Assembly: GCF_900314615.1 (NCBI RefSeq)
Contig: NZ_OMWA01000003.1
Location: 38,723 to 102,722, forward strand
DNA: 64,000 bases
Direction of reading: 5' to 3'
DNA from: an uncultured Methanobrevibacter sp.
GTDB lineage: Archaea; Methanobacteriota; Methanobacteria; Methanobacteriales; Methanobacteriaceae
A program made the translations under genes and the position numbers. Under the pieces are notes generated by a model that was not told where the DNA came from, searched no databases, and saw only the letters and a program-made list of their open reading frames with translations. This document shows positions 45,678 through 54,498 of the stretch, piece after piece (within the stretch, counting starts at the first letter, position 1; each line of letters starts with the position of its first letter).

Positions 45678-45869
45678 ATGGCAGTAGAACCTCACAAACA
45701 TTGTCCGATATGCGGAACCCCAATACCATTAAATGAACTTGTATGCTCACCAGATTGCCAAAAAGTCTGGGACATGAGATTAAAACAAAGAAAACGATCA
45801 CAGATAATTCTATACGTAGTTATTGCAATATTCTTAATAATCTGGGCATGTTTAACATTTCTTAAATAG
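45678..45869 (+). CDS. Small zinc-ribbon membrane protein (DUF2116-like)
   Basis: A 63-residue protein with an N-terminal zinc ribbon (HCPICGTPIPLNELVCSPDC) followed by a basic KQRKR patch and one transmembrane helix (ILYVVIAIFLIIWACLTFL). It matches the DUF2116 zinc-ribbon family of archaea, whose role is unknown. It sits 12 bp after the TatD gene, with AAGGAGATG upstream of the ATG, and belongs to the pyrH operon. Confidence 0.85.
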   Translation: MAVEPHKHCPICGTPIPLNELVCSPDCQKVWDMRLKQRKRSQIILYVVIAIFLIIWACLTFLK

Positions 45870-45877
45870 GGATATAA

Positions 45878-46207
45878 ATGATTTTAACATCAGCAAACAC
45901 ACTTCAATCTAGAGAAATTATCGAATATAAAGGATTAGTTACCGGCGAGTTTCTAATCGGTGCCAATATTTACAAAGATTTATTCTCAGGTGTTCGCGAT
46001 GTTGTAGTCGGAAGAACATCAGCATACGAGGATGAGCTTGAAAAAGCAAGAGAACATGCTCTTAAAGAAATGGAAGAAAAAGCAGAAGCACTGGGAGCCA
46101 ATGCAATAATCGGACTCAAGATTTCATATGACAATCTTGGAGGCACCATGGGAAATACCATTTTAGTCACAGCTTATGGTACTGCAATCAGATATGAAGA
46201 AAAATGA
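45878..46207 (+). CDS. YbjQ/DUF74 family protein
   Basis: A 109-residue soluble protein of the YbjQ (UPF0145/heavy-metal-binding) family: ILTSANTLQSREIIEYKGLV at the N-terminus, the AREHALKEMEEKAEALGANAII helix and YDNLGGTMGNTILVTAYGTAI at the C-terminus. Bacterial YbjQ forms pentameric rings; its ligand is not settled. It is followed with a four-base overlap by a membrane protein that carries a second YbjQ-like domain. Confidence 0.92.
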   Translation: MILTSANTLQSREIIEYKGLVTGEFLIGANIYKDLFSGVRDVVVGRTSAYEDELEKAREHALKEMEEKAEALGANAIIGLKISYDNLGGTMGNTILVTAYGTAIRYEEK

Positions 46208-47055
46208 ACTTTAGAAACCGTGACGTTAAACTGGCATATATCCGGGAGGCAATATTATGCATTGCATTCGGTACAGCCGTCGGCCTTGGAGTATATGCCT
46301 CTTTTTTATATTTTGAGATAGATATTTTCGGCTGGAATTTAGGCCTTATTTTTGCACCTCTTGCAGCCGGATATGCAGAAACATACCTTGCAAACAAGAT
46401 AATCGGTGAAAGTATTGGTGCAATCAGTGCGTTTATACTCTTTTTAGACACAGTTATTTACGGGTTTATCTGGAAAAATCCGACATTAGGATTCAATGTT
46501 ATTACAGTAGGTTCAATTGGAGTGATACTGCAGGCGGCATTCCCTACTTTAATCAACTATATAATACTTGTTGTAGGAGTAGGTCTAATTTCATACCTGC
46601 TGGGAATTTTCAAAAGAATCACATCATATTTTTCAAACAAACTGAATTACTTCTATTATAAGCACGGGCGCAAACAGCTTGAGGTTGTTGAAATCCAGAC
46701 AGTTACCAAATTCAATGAAGAGGAAAGTAACGAAAGAATTAACAGTATGGATTTTTATTTCATTACAAGCACTGACATTTTAGACAGACCCCATGTTAAT
46801 TTGGGCCAGTTCCATGCAACAGTAATCATTGAAAAGGACAAAAGGTTAATAAATAGTGACCCTAAAAAAGCAAAGATTGAAACACTTAACAAATTTAAAG
46901 AAGGAAAAGATGAATGCTTGATTAAATTAGCCCAAAATATCCAGAAAGCTAGCGGAAATTCTGTTGTGAATTTAGAAATACAGTACGGTGTAATCGGACT
47001 TGGAGGAGATAGCTATCAGGTTACTGCAATGGGCATGGGCATTTATTTAAAATGA
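46204..47055 (+). CDS. Membrane protein with C-terminal YbjQ-like domain
   Basis: A 283-residue protein: four or five hydrophobic helices in residues 15-145, then a soluble domain (residues about 180-283) that repeats the YbjQ pattern (MDFYFITSTDILDRPHVNLG, then SGNSVVNLEIQYGVIGLGGD and QVTAMGMGIYLK) found in the preceding protein. The start codon overlaps the stop of the preceding gene (ATGA). The pair is likely to be assembled together, with the soluble protein as a partner of this membrane form. No function is known. Confidence 0.75.
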   Translation: MNFRNRDVKLAYIREAILCIAFGTAVGLGVYASFLYFEIDIFGWNLGLIFAPLAAGYAETYLANKIIGESIGAISAFILFLDTVIYGFIWKNPTLGFNVITVGSIGVILQAAFPTLINYIILVVGVGLISYLLGIFKRITSYFSNKLNYFYYKHGRKQLEVVEIQTVTKFNEEESNERINSMDFYFITSTDILDRPHVNLGQFHATVIIEKDKRLINSDPKKAKIETLNKFKEGKDECLIKLAQNIQKASGNSVVNLEIQYGVIGLGGDSYQVTAMGMGIYLK

Positions 47056-47348
47056 GCTTAACTATTTCTATTTTTACAAAAAAACAAAAAGCAATCAAAA
47101 TTACATTATAAAAATAAAAAACACTCAACTTTATAATTAAAATTAAAAAGAGTTTAATTAATTATTTTTTATATATTTTTCAATATTTTTAAAAAAATAA
47201 AGTTTATTAGAATGTATTTTAGACATTAAAGTTTTAAAAACATTTATATAAAGAAATAAATATATATTTATCCACTCATTATGAAATATTATAATCATTT
47301 GAAATTTTTTTAAAAAAATATCGTAGTGAGAACTAAGAAGGTGTAAAT
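47056..47348. other. Intergenic region upstream of the transglutaminase-like surface protein
   Basis: About 290 bp of AT-rich sequence with no gene that I can support. It carries the promoter of the surface protein at its right end, where TATA-like runs near 47250-47280 and the AAGGTG ribosome binding site at 47338-47343 are seen. Confidence 0.4.
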
Positions 47349-47372
47349 ATTTCGATAAAAAATACAACATTA

Positions 47373-50168
47373 TTGGTTTCTGTTGTGTTAATGTTCTTTT
47401 TAGTATTAGGAGCAGTTAGCGCGACTGAAATGGACAATGTTACAAATACAGATACTGGAAATTTAATGGTGAGCAATGATAAATTGTCTTCTGGCAATTT
47501 AGAGATTTCAGAGTCTGATTCACTCCTGAAAGTTGAGTCAGATGCCAATGAATATGACAGTACACTGCAAAGCAGCGACCAAGACAAGCTATCTGAAAAT
47601 GAAAGCACAAACACAACTCCAAAAGACACTTCAATTTCAGTTAGTAATGCTCGCTACTCAAAGTCAAACACAGTATTTAAGGTTACATTGAAAGATTCAA
47701 ATGGAACTTTATTGGATGGAAAAAAGGTAACACTTAATGTAAACGGTAAAACCTATAGTGGCACAACATCAAATGGTGCAGCGTATATTAAAACCGCTTC
47801 TTTAAAAATAGGCAAATATACTGCAACTGCAACATTTAAAGGAGATAACAATTACATTAAAAGTTCTATTTCAAAGAAAGTCAAGGTATCTTCTTCAATA
47901 AGTAACAATAAAAACATAGTCACAACCTATGGAGACACCGCTGTTTATTCAGCTATTTTTTGGAAAGACACCGGTAGATTAGCAAATACAAATGTTAAAT
48001 TTACCGTAAATGGAAAAACCTATACTGTTAAAACTGATTCAAAAGGTCAAGCCAACATAAGTGTAAAACTTGTGCCTGGAAAATATCCTGTCACAGTGTA
48101 TAATCCATATTCTAAAGAAAAAATCAAATCAAATACCATAACCGTTAATAAGGCCAGTACCAAAATTACTGGATCAAATGCTTACATGCTTCCAAAAACA
48201 AAATTAAAATATTCAGTTGTATTGGAAAACAATAAAGGCACTAAACTTAAAAATACAAGAGTCATTTTCACATACAATAATAAACAAGTGAAAACTTTAA
48301 CTGATGGGAACGGGAAAGCTACTATAACTATTCCTGCTCTATCTAAAGGCACCTATACTATTTCTTATTCTTACAAAGGTGCTGCCAGATACAAACCGGT
48401 TTCAGATTCCAAAAAATTATATGTAAGAGACTCAACTACAACATTAACATCAAGTGCCATTACAATGCAATATAATGACGGTTCAGTATTTTCAGTGAAA
48501 GCTACAAATTCAGCTGGAAAAGCATTAGCTAATAAAAATATGAAAATTACTTTAAATGGAAAAACTACAACTGTAGTAACAGACAGCGAAGGAGTTGCAA
48601 AACTCACAGTTGGAGCAATAAAACCTGGAACCTACACAGTTAAATCTACTTATTCAACTGCAGGTCTAAAAGATTACAATACTAATTCAAATACTGTTAA
48701 AATCACTAAACAGACTGTAACATTGATTGCAGATGATTTAGTAATGGAATTTAATGACTTCTCCAATTTTAAAGCAACTGTGAAAAATAAAACCGGATCA
48801 GCTGTTTTTGGTGCGAACGTTCACTTCACCTACAACGGACAAACCATAAGCTCAATGACTGATAAAAATGGTGTTTCAGCCTTTGCAGTTACTGATAGTG
48901 TAGGATATTACCCAGTTGACATTCAAGTAGTTGATACTTGTTATACTTCATCTAAAATAAGTAAACATATTCTGGTTAATGGTACCAAATTTTCCGCAAG
49001 TGATATGACAATAGGTGTTGATACAACTGGAACATTCCAAGTCAAATTAATTGACGGAGAAAATAAAGCTGTTAGCGGTTCAACTGTTAAATTTACTTTA
49101 AATGGTAAAACCCAATCTGTACAAACTGACTCCAACGGTATTGCAAAACTTACAGTCCCAGCACTGTCCGCAGGAAAATATGCTGTTACTTACACTGATG
49201 GAAAAACCAATGGTTCTTCAATAATTACTGTTGTTAATGCTGTAACTTTAAAAGAAATTATTGCAGCATCACAAAATGTTAAAAAATACATTGAAAGCAA
49301 TGAAGAATTACCGAATACTGTTAAAATCGGTAGTATTACTTATTCTCTTGCAGAATACATGTATTTAGCTTCACAAGCTATTATTAACTTGAACAACAAT
49401 AATAAAAAAGACATTGCTGTTAAATCAGTGTCCAATCCGACAAATCCCGGAGAAGCATCCGCTTTAGGTAACCTGTATGATTACGTGTCAGTTGCTAAAA
49501 GTGTTGTAAGTACCGCAAACTCAAAAGGAGTTATGCCAAATTCAGTTAGTTCAAAAGTTGGAACAATTGGTTATAATGGTTTGGTTTATGCTACAGCTCG
49601 TGTTGTTGCATTCTATGATGATTATGCAATCATGCCTAACTACGTATCTATAAAAACATATGCTTCCAGTTCAAGTTCAAGTTCATTGAATTCAAAGAAC
49701 ACAATAACTAACCTGAAAGCATATTTAGCTTCATCAACCAATTGTCAAGTAGGCAACAGTAAAATTAAATCTATAGTAAATTCAATTACTTCAGGTTTAA
49801 CTACAGATAAAGCTAAAGCAACTGCAATCTACAATTATGTGCGTGACCAAATTTCATACAGTTTCTATTATGACACTAAATATGGTGCTGTCGGCACTTT
49901 AAATGCAAAACAAGGTAATTGTGTTGACCAGGCCCACTTATTAATTGCAATGTATAGAACTGCAGGTCTTGCAGCAAGATATGTTCACGGAACCTGCTAC
50001 TTCACATTAAGTGGAAGTACCTACGGACACGTTTGGACACAGGTTTTAATTGGTGACACTTGGATTGTAGGCGATCCAACAAGTTCAAGAAATTCATTTG
50101 GAAATGTTGTTAATTGGAATAACTACAACTATAACCTTAAAGGTTATTATGCAAGTATTGCATTCTAA
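47373..50168 (+). CDS. Ig-like, pseudomurein-binding, transglutaminase-like surface protein
   Basis: A protein of 931 residues from the first canonical start, TTG at 47373. This start gives a signal peptide without basic residues, and ATT at 47349 (eight codons earlier, spaced well from AAGGTG) is the likelier start. Domains: signal peptide, Ser/Asp-rich spacer, six Ig-like repeats of about 90 residues (about 85-615), two pseudomurein-binding repeats (about 620-760: ASQNVKKYIESNEELPNTVK and YNGLVYATARVVAFYDDYAI), a Ser-rich linker, and a transglutaminase-like domain (about 790-931) with Cys850 (QGNCVDQAH), His886 (GHVW) and Asp901 (GDPT). The triad matches the fold of pseudomurein endoisopeptidases (C71) as well as other transglutaminase-like proteins. 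It may act on the wall. Confidence 0.85.
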   Translation: MVSVVLMFFLVLGAVSATEMDNVTNTDTGNLMVSNDKLSSGNLEISESDSLLKVESDANEYDSTLQSSDQDKLSENESTNTTPKDTSISVSNARYSKSNTVFKVTLKDSNGTLLDGKKVTLNVNGKTYSGTTSNGAAYIKTASLKIGKYTATATFKGDNNYIKSSISKKVKVSSSISNNKNIVTTYGDTAVYSAIFWKDTGRLANTNVKFTVNGKTYTVKTDSKGQANISVKLVPGKYPVTVYNPYSKEKIKSNTITVNKASTKITGSNAYMLPKTKLKYSVVLENNKGTKLKNTRVIFTYNNKQVKTLTDGNGKATITIPALSKGTYTISYSYKGAARYKPVSDSKKLYVRDSTTTLTSSAITMQYNDGSVFSVKATNSAGKALANKNMKITLNGKTTTVVTDSEGVAKLTVGAIKPGTYTVKSTYSTAGLKDYNTNSNTVKITKQTVTLIADDLVMEFNDFSNFKATVKNKTGSAVFGANVHFTYNGQTISSMTDKNGVSAFAVTDSVGYYPVDIQVVDTCYTSSKISKHILVNGTKFSASDMTIGVDTTGTFQVKLIDGENKAVSGSTVKFTLNGKTQSVQTDSNGIAKLTVPALSAGKYAVTYTDGKTNGSSIITVVNAVTLKEIIAASQNVKKYIESNEELPNTVKIGSITYSLAEYMYLASQAIINLNNNNKKDIAVKSVSNPTNPGEASALGNLYDYVSVAKSVVSTANSKGVMPNSVSSKVGTIGYNGLVYATARVVAFYDDYAIMPNYVSIKTYASSSSSSSLNSKNTITNLKAYLASSTNCQVGNSKIKSIVNSITSGLTTDKAKATAIYNYVRDQISYSFYYDTKYGAVGTLNAKQGNCVDQAHLLIAMYRTAGLAARYVHGTCYFTLSGSTYGHVWTQVLIGDTWIVGDPTSSRNSFGNVVNWNNYNYNLKGYYASIAF

Positions 50169-50509
50169 TTAACTTCCTTTTTTCTTTTTTTACAAACTTT
50201 CAGACTAATTTTTAATCGATTTTTTAAATTTTTTGGCAAAATAATTTTTTAATAACTATGCCAACAGCTAAAAATTTAAAAAATAATCTACATGTCCATT
50301 TAGATAAATAGCAAATTTTTGATGGAACATGATTTAACTACAATGTCGATGAATTATTTTGATATTTAAAGACCCAATATTAATTTTAATAATAGCTTAG
50401 TTAAAGTAAAATAACTCCAAATCAATTAGAAAAATGAGCATTTTTTCAAAAAGATTATAACAACAAATCAGAATATATTAATTTAATGATTAAAAAATGA
50501 GGCGAAAAA
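50169..50509. other. Intergenic region with nothing recognised
   Basis: A 341-bp AT-rich gap. T-runs directly after the surface-protein stop codon (50174-50200) are likely transcription-end signals. GAGGCG precedes the next ATG. No gene or structured RNA is visible. Confidence 0.4.
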
Positions 50510-50710
50510 ATGGAAAATGAAGGAACAATAGCAGTACCAATTATTGGTTATATCATTAGCGCAATCATCCCTATAATCGGTTTGATATATGGAGCAGCAT
50601 TATTCTACTTTAAAAAGGACGTTCCATTATATAGGAAGCATGGAAGACTTATAATATACTTTGCAATATTAATATTTGTGGTAACATTTATAGTAAGACT
50701 ATTACTTTAA
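50510..50710 (+). CDS. Small two-helix membrane protein, 66 aa
   Basis: A 66-residue protein with two transmembrane helices (residues about 8-33 and 46-65) separated by a basic loop (KKDVPLYRKHGR). The GAGGCG ribosome binding site, start and good composition support it. It is a small orphan membrane protein; the C-terminal half resembles short methanogen proteins of unknown function. It converges on the TPR gene. Confidence 0.65.
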   Translation: MENEGTIAVPIIGYIISAIIPIIGLIYGAALFYFKKDVPLYRKHGRLIIYFAILIFVVTFIVRLLL

Positions 50711-50730
50711 CACCGCACTTTTTTTAGAAA

Positions 50731-51093
50731 TTAACCGTTAATTTCTTTTAATCTCTTTTTAAACTTATCATTATCTCTGCAGTTACCAACAGCTTTCATT
50801 AAAATATCTTTTTCAGATGAAACATCACCTTTTTGGCGATACATTTCTGCAAGAGCATCATAAGCTTTTTGGGAATCAGGCAAAACGAAAATAACCTGTT
50901 TGTACAAATCGATTGCCTCATCCAATCTGCCTTTGCCTTCAAGATATTTTGCCTCATTCATCATATCAGCGATCTTTTTAAATTTTCCTTCCTTTTTAGG
51001 TTTGGTTTTACCTTCAACATTTCTTAATTTTTCAAATATGTCTGCTGCTTTATCTTCATCAAAATTCCTGCCAACTTTTCTATCTTCACTCAC
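50731..51093 (-). CDS. Short TPR protein downstream of the TauE/SafE gene
   Basis: A 120-residue protein with a charged N-terminus and two TPR units (residues about 45-78, MMNEAKYLEGKGRLDEAIDL, and 79-110, QKAYDALAEMYRQKG). It starts at GTG 51093, nine bases after the TauE/SafE stop, with GGTGAT between them, so translation is coupled. It may be an adaptor for the transporter; function is unknown. Confidence 0.78.
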   Translation of the reverse strand: MSEDRKVGRNFDEDKAADIFEKLRNVEGKTKPKKEGKFKKIADMMNEAKYLEGKGRLDEAIDLYKQVIFVLPDSQKAYDALAEMYRQKGDVSSEKDILMKAVGNCRDNDKFKKRLKEING

Positions 51094-51102
51094 AATATCA
51101 CC

Positions 51103-51915
51103 CTACGGTAAGACTCCTAACATTTTCAATCCCATATACAATACCAATATCGAAAATATGATTTTAAGTTTCTTTTGAGGCACCCTATGAGCATATTTTG
51201 CACCAATGGAAGCCAAAGGAACTGAAAAACAAACGATTAATGCAAAATTGATTAAGCTCACATATCCAATTGAATATGGAAATGTGCTGACACCCCAGCC
51301 TGAAACGATATATGATAAAAATCCTCCAATTGCAGTTAAGCTAATAAAAACAGAAGAGGAACCTATAGCTTCTATCAGTGAAAAACCGAGAAGTGAAGTT
51401 AAAATAGCTATAAGAAATACGCCCCCGCCGATACCTAAAAGACCTGATGCGAATCCTACTAAAAAACCTATAATTCCTATTGAAATAAGATTGAATGGAA
51501 TTCTGGCATCTTCTCTTTCCTTGTTGAGAGAAACAATATTGTTAACTGCAATGAACAACAATAACAATCCAAAAATGATTTCCAATATTCCTGATGAAAG
51601 CATTGAAGCTGAAAAACCGCCTAAAACGCTACCAAATATTCCAAAGATTCCCAACTTGATTCCCGGCTCCAAAATATTATCCATTGAACGAGTATGCCTG
51701 TAAGCTCCACTTACTGAAGTAGGAATAATAATGGCCAGACTGGTTCCCAGAGAAATGAGCATCGCCAGGTTAGGTTCAACACCAATGTATTTGAGTAAAA
51801 AGTATTGAAGAGGAACTATAATAAATCCTCCACCTATTCCCAAAAGTCCTGATGCAAAACCTGCAAAAATACCAATCAGAATTAATCCTATGAAATATTC
51901 AATTGGAAACATCAT
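51103..51915 (-). CDS. TauE/SafE family anion exporter
   Basis: A 270-residue membrane protein with about eight helices and a duplicated fold. The motif GFASGLLGIGGG occurs near the N-terminus (residues about 19-30) and again in the middle (about 155-166), as in the TauE/SafE family. Members move sulfite, sulfonates or other organic anions. No ribosome binding site is seen; a TATA-like ATAAATATAAA lies close upstream, suggesting a short or absent leader. Confidence 0.92.
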   Translation of the reverse strand: MMFPIEYFIGLILIGIFAGFASGLLGIGGGFIIVPLQYFLLKYIGVEPNLAMLISLGTSLAIIIPTSVSGAYRHTRSMDNILEPGIKLGIFGIFGSVLGGFSASMLSSGILEIIFGLLLLFIAVNNIVSLNKEREDARIPFNLISIGIIGFLVGFASGLLGIGGGVFLIAILTSLLGFSLIEAIGSSSVFISLTAIGGFLSYIVSGWGVSTFPYSIGYVSLINFALIVCFSVPLASIGAKYAHRVPQKKLKIIFSILVLYMGLKMLGVLP

Positions 51916-52063
51916 GATTAACTATTTTATATTTATACTAAATATTATTTTTTGCAGATATTGCCATTAAATAGATTTTACCCGATTAAAAAAAATATTT
52001 ACAAACCTCTTTCATAAACACGACATCATTTATTTAAAGCATTAATATTAAAAATATTGTTTG

Positions 52064-53149
52064 ATGAAACTCAATAGAACCATTATAGTTGGATTAATAT
52101 GCATATTATTTGGAGGAATAATCTTCATGACAGATATATTCAATCCAATTGTAAGGCCAATCACACACATATTTCTGATGGGATCATCCAAAGGCAAAGA
52201 CATACTGTTTTTTGGTCTTTTAGGAATATTTTTAATTCTTCCTCAAGTAATCAAAAAAGATGTAGACCCTACAAAATATCTTAAAATAACAATTGGTCTT
52301 GGTTCACTTTTATTAGTTTTGGGAATTGTCCTGGAAATAATATTCAGACTTCAGATGGGAATTAAACTCAACACCATTTTCTGTTCCATGACAGGTACAA
52401 TGAGTTCAACAAGCATTTTGCACACCCACTTGTTAAAGTCAATTTTAGGAGCAGTCATAACACCAATTATGGGGCCGTTTGTGCAAAGCGGCATCAACAC
52501 GGGCGTCGGTTTATATGCATATGTTCCGAGTTTCGCGTTTTTAATAATTCTGATAATGCCAGTTTTATTCATCACAATAATCCTGGCATCACAGAACCGT
52601 CCATGGTTTACTAACTACATAATAGCATTCGCCGCAAGTTGCCTTTTTATAGGAGCTATTGACGGAGGTCTTTTTGGAACTCCGGCGCTGGTTGGAATTT
52701 TAGGATTCTATTACGTTTACCGAAGCGGATACCTGACAAACCTGGTTGTCGGACATATCTTAAAAGATGAACAACTTATAGAAAAAAATGAAGAAATTCC
52801 ACCACTTTACAGCTATGTCGATATGGGCAAAATAAGATTTATCTTTAACCTGATTCTAATATGGATTGTTGTTTTAGCAGTAGTCCTTTTACGATTCACT
52901 GTAGCCTTTGCAGGTGCGGAAGCCGACTGCTACACAGTCGATGTTGTAAATCCAACAGACAATATTGACTTAGGAAACATCAGCACACACGTCCTTGACG
53001 TTCAAAACAGCACAAATAAAATCACATACTACATTGAACCTAATTACAATGAGATGCAACTTTTAAATGATTTAAAGGTTCCTCTGAATAACTCGTGTGA
53101 GTATTATACGGTTTCATGGAACATATATTCATATTTACAGGATGATTAA
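52064..53149 (+). CDS. Uncharacterised polytopic membrane protein, 361 aa
   Basis: About eight transmembrane helices (residues about 7-25, 45-60, 75-95, 125-140, 150-175, 185-205, 265-285 and others), a Gly-rich segment (AIDGGLFGTPALVGILGFYY), and an extracytoplasmic C-terminal domain of about 75 residues (AEADCYTVDVVNPTDN onward). I do not recognise the family. The start is ATG at 52064; an in-frame TTG at 52061 is less likely. No ribosome binding site is seen and a TATA-like element lies about 30 bp upstream, so the mRNA is probably leaderless. The DMT-transporter gene begins at the next base after its stop. Confidence 0.75.
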   Translation: MKLNRTIIVGLICILFGGIIFMTDIFNPIVRPITHIFLMGSSKGKDILFFGLLGIFLILPQVIKKDVDPTKYLKITIGLGSLLLVLGIVLEIIFRLQMGIKLNTIFCSMTGTMSSTSILHTHLLKSILGAVITPIMGPFVQSGINTGVGLYAYVPSFAFLIILIMPVLFITIILASQNRPWFTNYIIAFAASCLFIGAIDGGLFGTPALVGILGFYYVYRSGYLTNLVVGHILKDEQLIEKNEEIPPLYSYVDMGKIRFIFNLILIWIVVLAVVLLRFTVAFAGAEADCYTVDVVNPTDNIDLGNISTHVLDVQNSTNKITYYIEPNYNEMQLLNDLKVPLNNSCEYYTVSWNIYSYLQDD

Positions 53150-54046
53150 ATGAAAAGATTATATTTGATTTTGCCTATTTTAGCAGGGCTTATGTTTGGA
53201 TCAAGCGGTGTTTTTGTTCGTACCCTGACACAGAACGGAATCGATTCCACCACTCTTTTATTTTTAAGGTTTTCAATTGCAATAATTCCTCTTTTAATAG
53301 CCATCAGTTTAATGGACAAAAAACTGTTTAAGATTAATTTAAAAGATCTCCCCCTAATCATAGCATGTGCAATGTGCATTGTCGGACTTAACATATGCTA
53401 TAACGAATCAATGAATACCATACCGTTATCCCTTGCTGCTGTTCTGCTGTCACTGGCTCCAATATATGTGCTGATATTTGCATACATATTATTTGGAGAA
53501 AAAATTACATCCAAAAAGATAATATGCATTATTTTAGCAATTTTCGGATGTTTGCTGATGACAGGCGTTTTGGAAACAAGCCTCTCAAGCATTCCGACAT
53601 ACGGAATTCTTTTGGGAATCGGTGCAGGACTGTTCTGGGCGATATATCTGATGGCCTCTAAAAAATCAATAGAAAATGGAATGCATACTTTTACAATTCT
53701 GTTTTATGCAATCATAATCATTTCCATAGCTTTAATTCCATTTACAAGTTTTAACCAGGTTTCAACATTTGTTGCAATCAATCCTACATTGACAATCATA
53801 TTTCTGATTATCCATTCAACATTTTCATTTGCTATGCCTTATATTCTATCTACAGTTAGCTTAAACTATATTGATTCGGGAATCTCCTCAATAATCATGT
53901 CCGGTGCTGAACCTCTGGCGGCATTGATTTTCGGGTCAATAATATACAGTGAAATACCAACATTAATTATGCTTTGCGGATTTGTACTTACAATAATTTC
54001 AATGATGATATTAAGCAGAAGCGATAGGAAAAATAACACCACCTAA
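53150..54046 (+). CDS. EamA/DMT family transporter
   Basis: A 298-residue membrane protein with ten helices in two EamA repeats. The N-terminal half starts LPILAGLMFGSSGVFVRTL; helix 4-5 has NTIPLSLAAVLLSLAPIYVL; the second half has GILLGIGAGLFWAIYLMASK and ends with SGISSIIMSGAEPLAALIFG. DMT members export metabolites. It begins directly after the previous stop codon (TAAATG) and is probably co-transcribed with that membrane protein. The substrate is unknown. Confidence 0.93.
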   Translation: MKRLYLILPILAGLMFGSSGVFVRTLTQNGIDSTTLLFLRFSIAIIPLLIAISLMDKKLFKINLKDLPLIIACAMCIVGLNICYNESMNTIPLSLAAVLLSLAPIYVLIFAYILFGEKITSKKIICIILAIFGCLLMTGVLETSLSSIPTYGILLGIGAGLFWAIYLMASKKSIENGMHTFTILFYAIIIISIALIPFTSFNQVSTFVAINPTLTIIFLIIHSTFSFAMPYILSTVSLNYIDSGISSIIMSGAEPLAALIFGSIIYSEIPTLIMLCGFVLTIISMMILSRSDRKNNTT

Positions 54047-54498
54047 AGAGAGGTGCATTTCAACTGTAAACGCACAAAACCTCAATGTTTTTACAATAAA
54101 GATTCATAGTAACTAATTTTAGTATTTTAAAACCCAATAGCTCATGATTGGAAAAATAAACATTTTAATCATTGTAAAGGGCAAAAATGATGAAAATATC
54201 GATTTACTAGGAAATAATTTTTATACAATAATTAGAAAATATCTCTTTAAAATATAAAATGTTAATGTAAATTCCATATTTTTAAATAAAAAAGACAGAT
54301 TTAAGAAATTTATAGAAATTATTAAAAATCATTCTCCAAGATTGACAAAAGAACATTTTTCAAAAAAAATCATAAAAACTGTAAAAATAGACCACACCAT
54401 GAAAAAATTTCTCCCTATATTCAATCTAAAATGGCAAAAAAGTGAAAAAATAACTTTTTTTACAAAAATTTATTAATTGAAAAAATAAACTTTAACAT
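54047..54498. other. Intergenic region with no supported gene
   Basis: A 452-bp AT-rich gap between the DMT transporter and the glycosyltransferase. A 60-codon open frame near 54280-54476 has a lysine-rich, AT-driven composition and no usable start codon, so I do not call it. The glycosyltransferase promoter must lie at its right end; there is no ribosome binding site, suggesting a short leader. Confidence 0.4.

Noticed and set aside
54280..54476. Lysine-rich 60-codon open frame before the glycosyltransferase gene
   Set aside because: No start codon or ribosome binding site and a composition expected from random AT-rich DNA.
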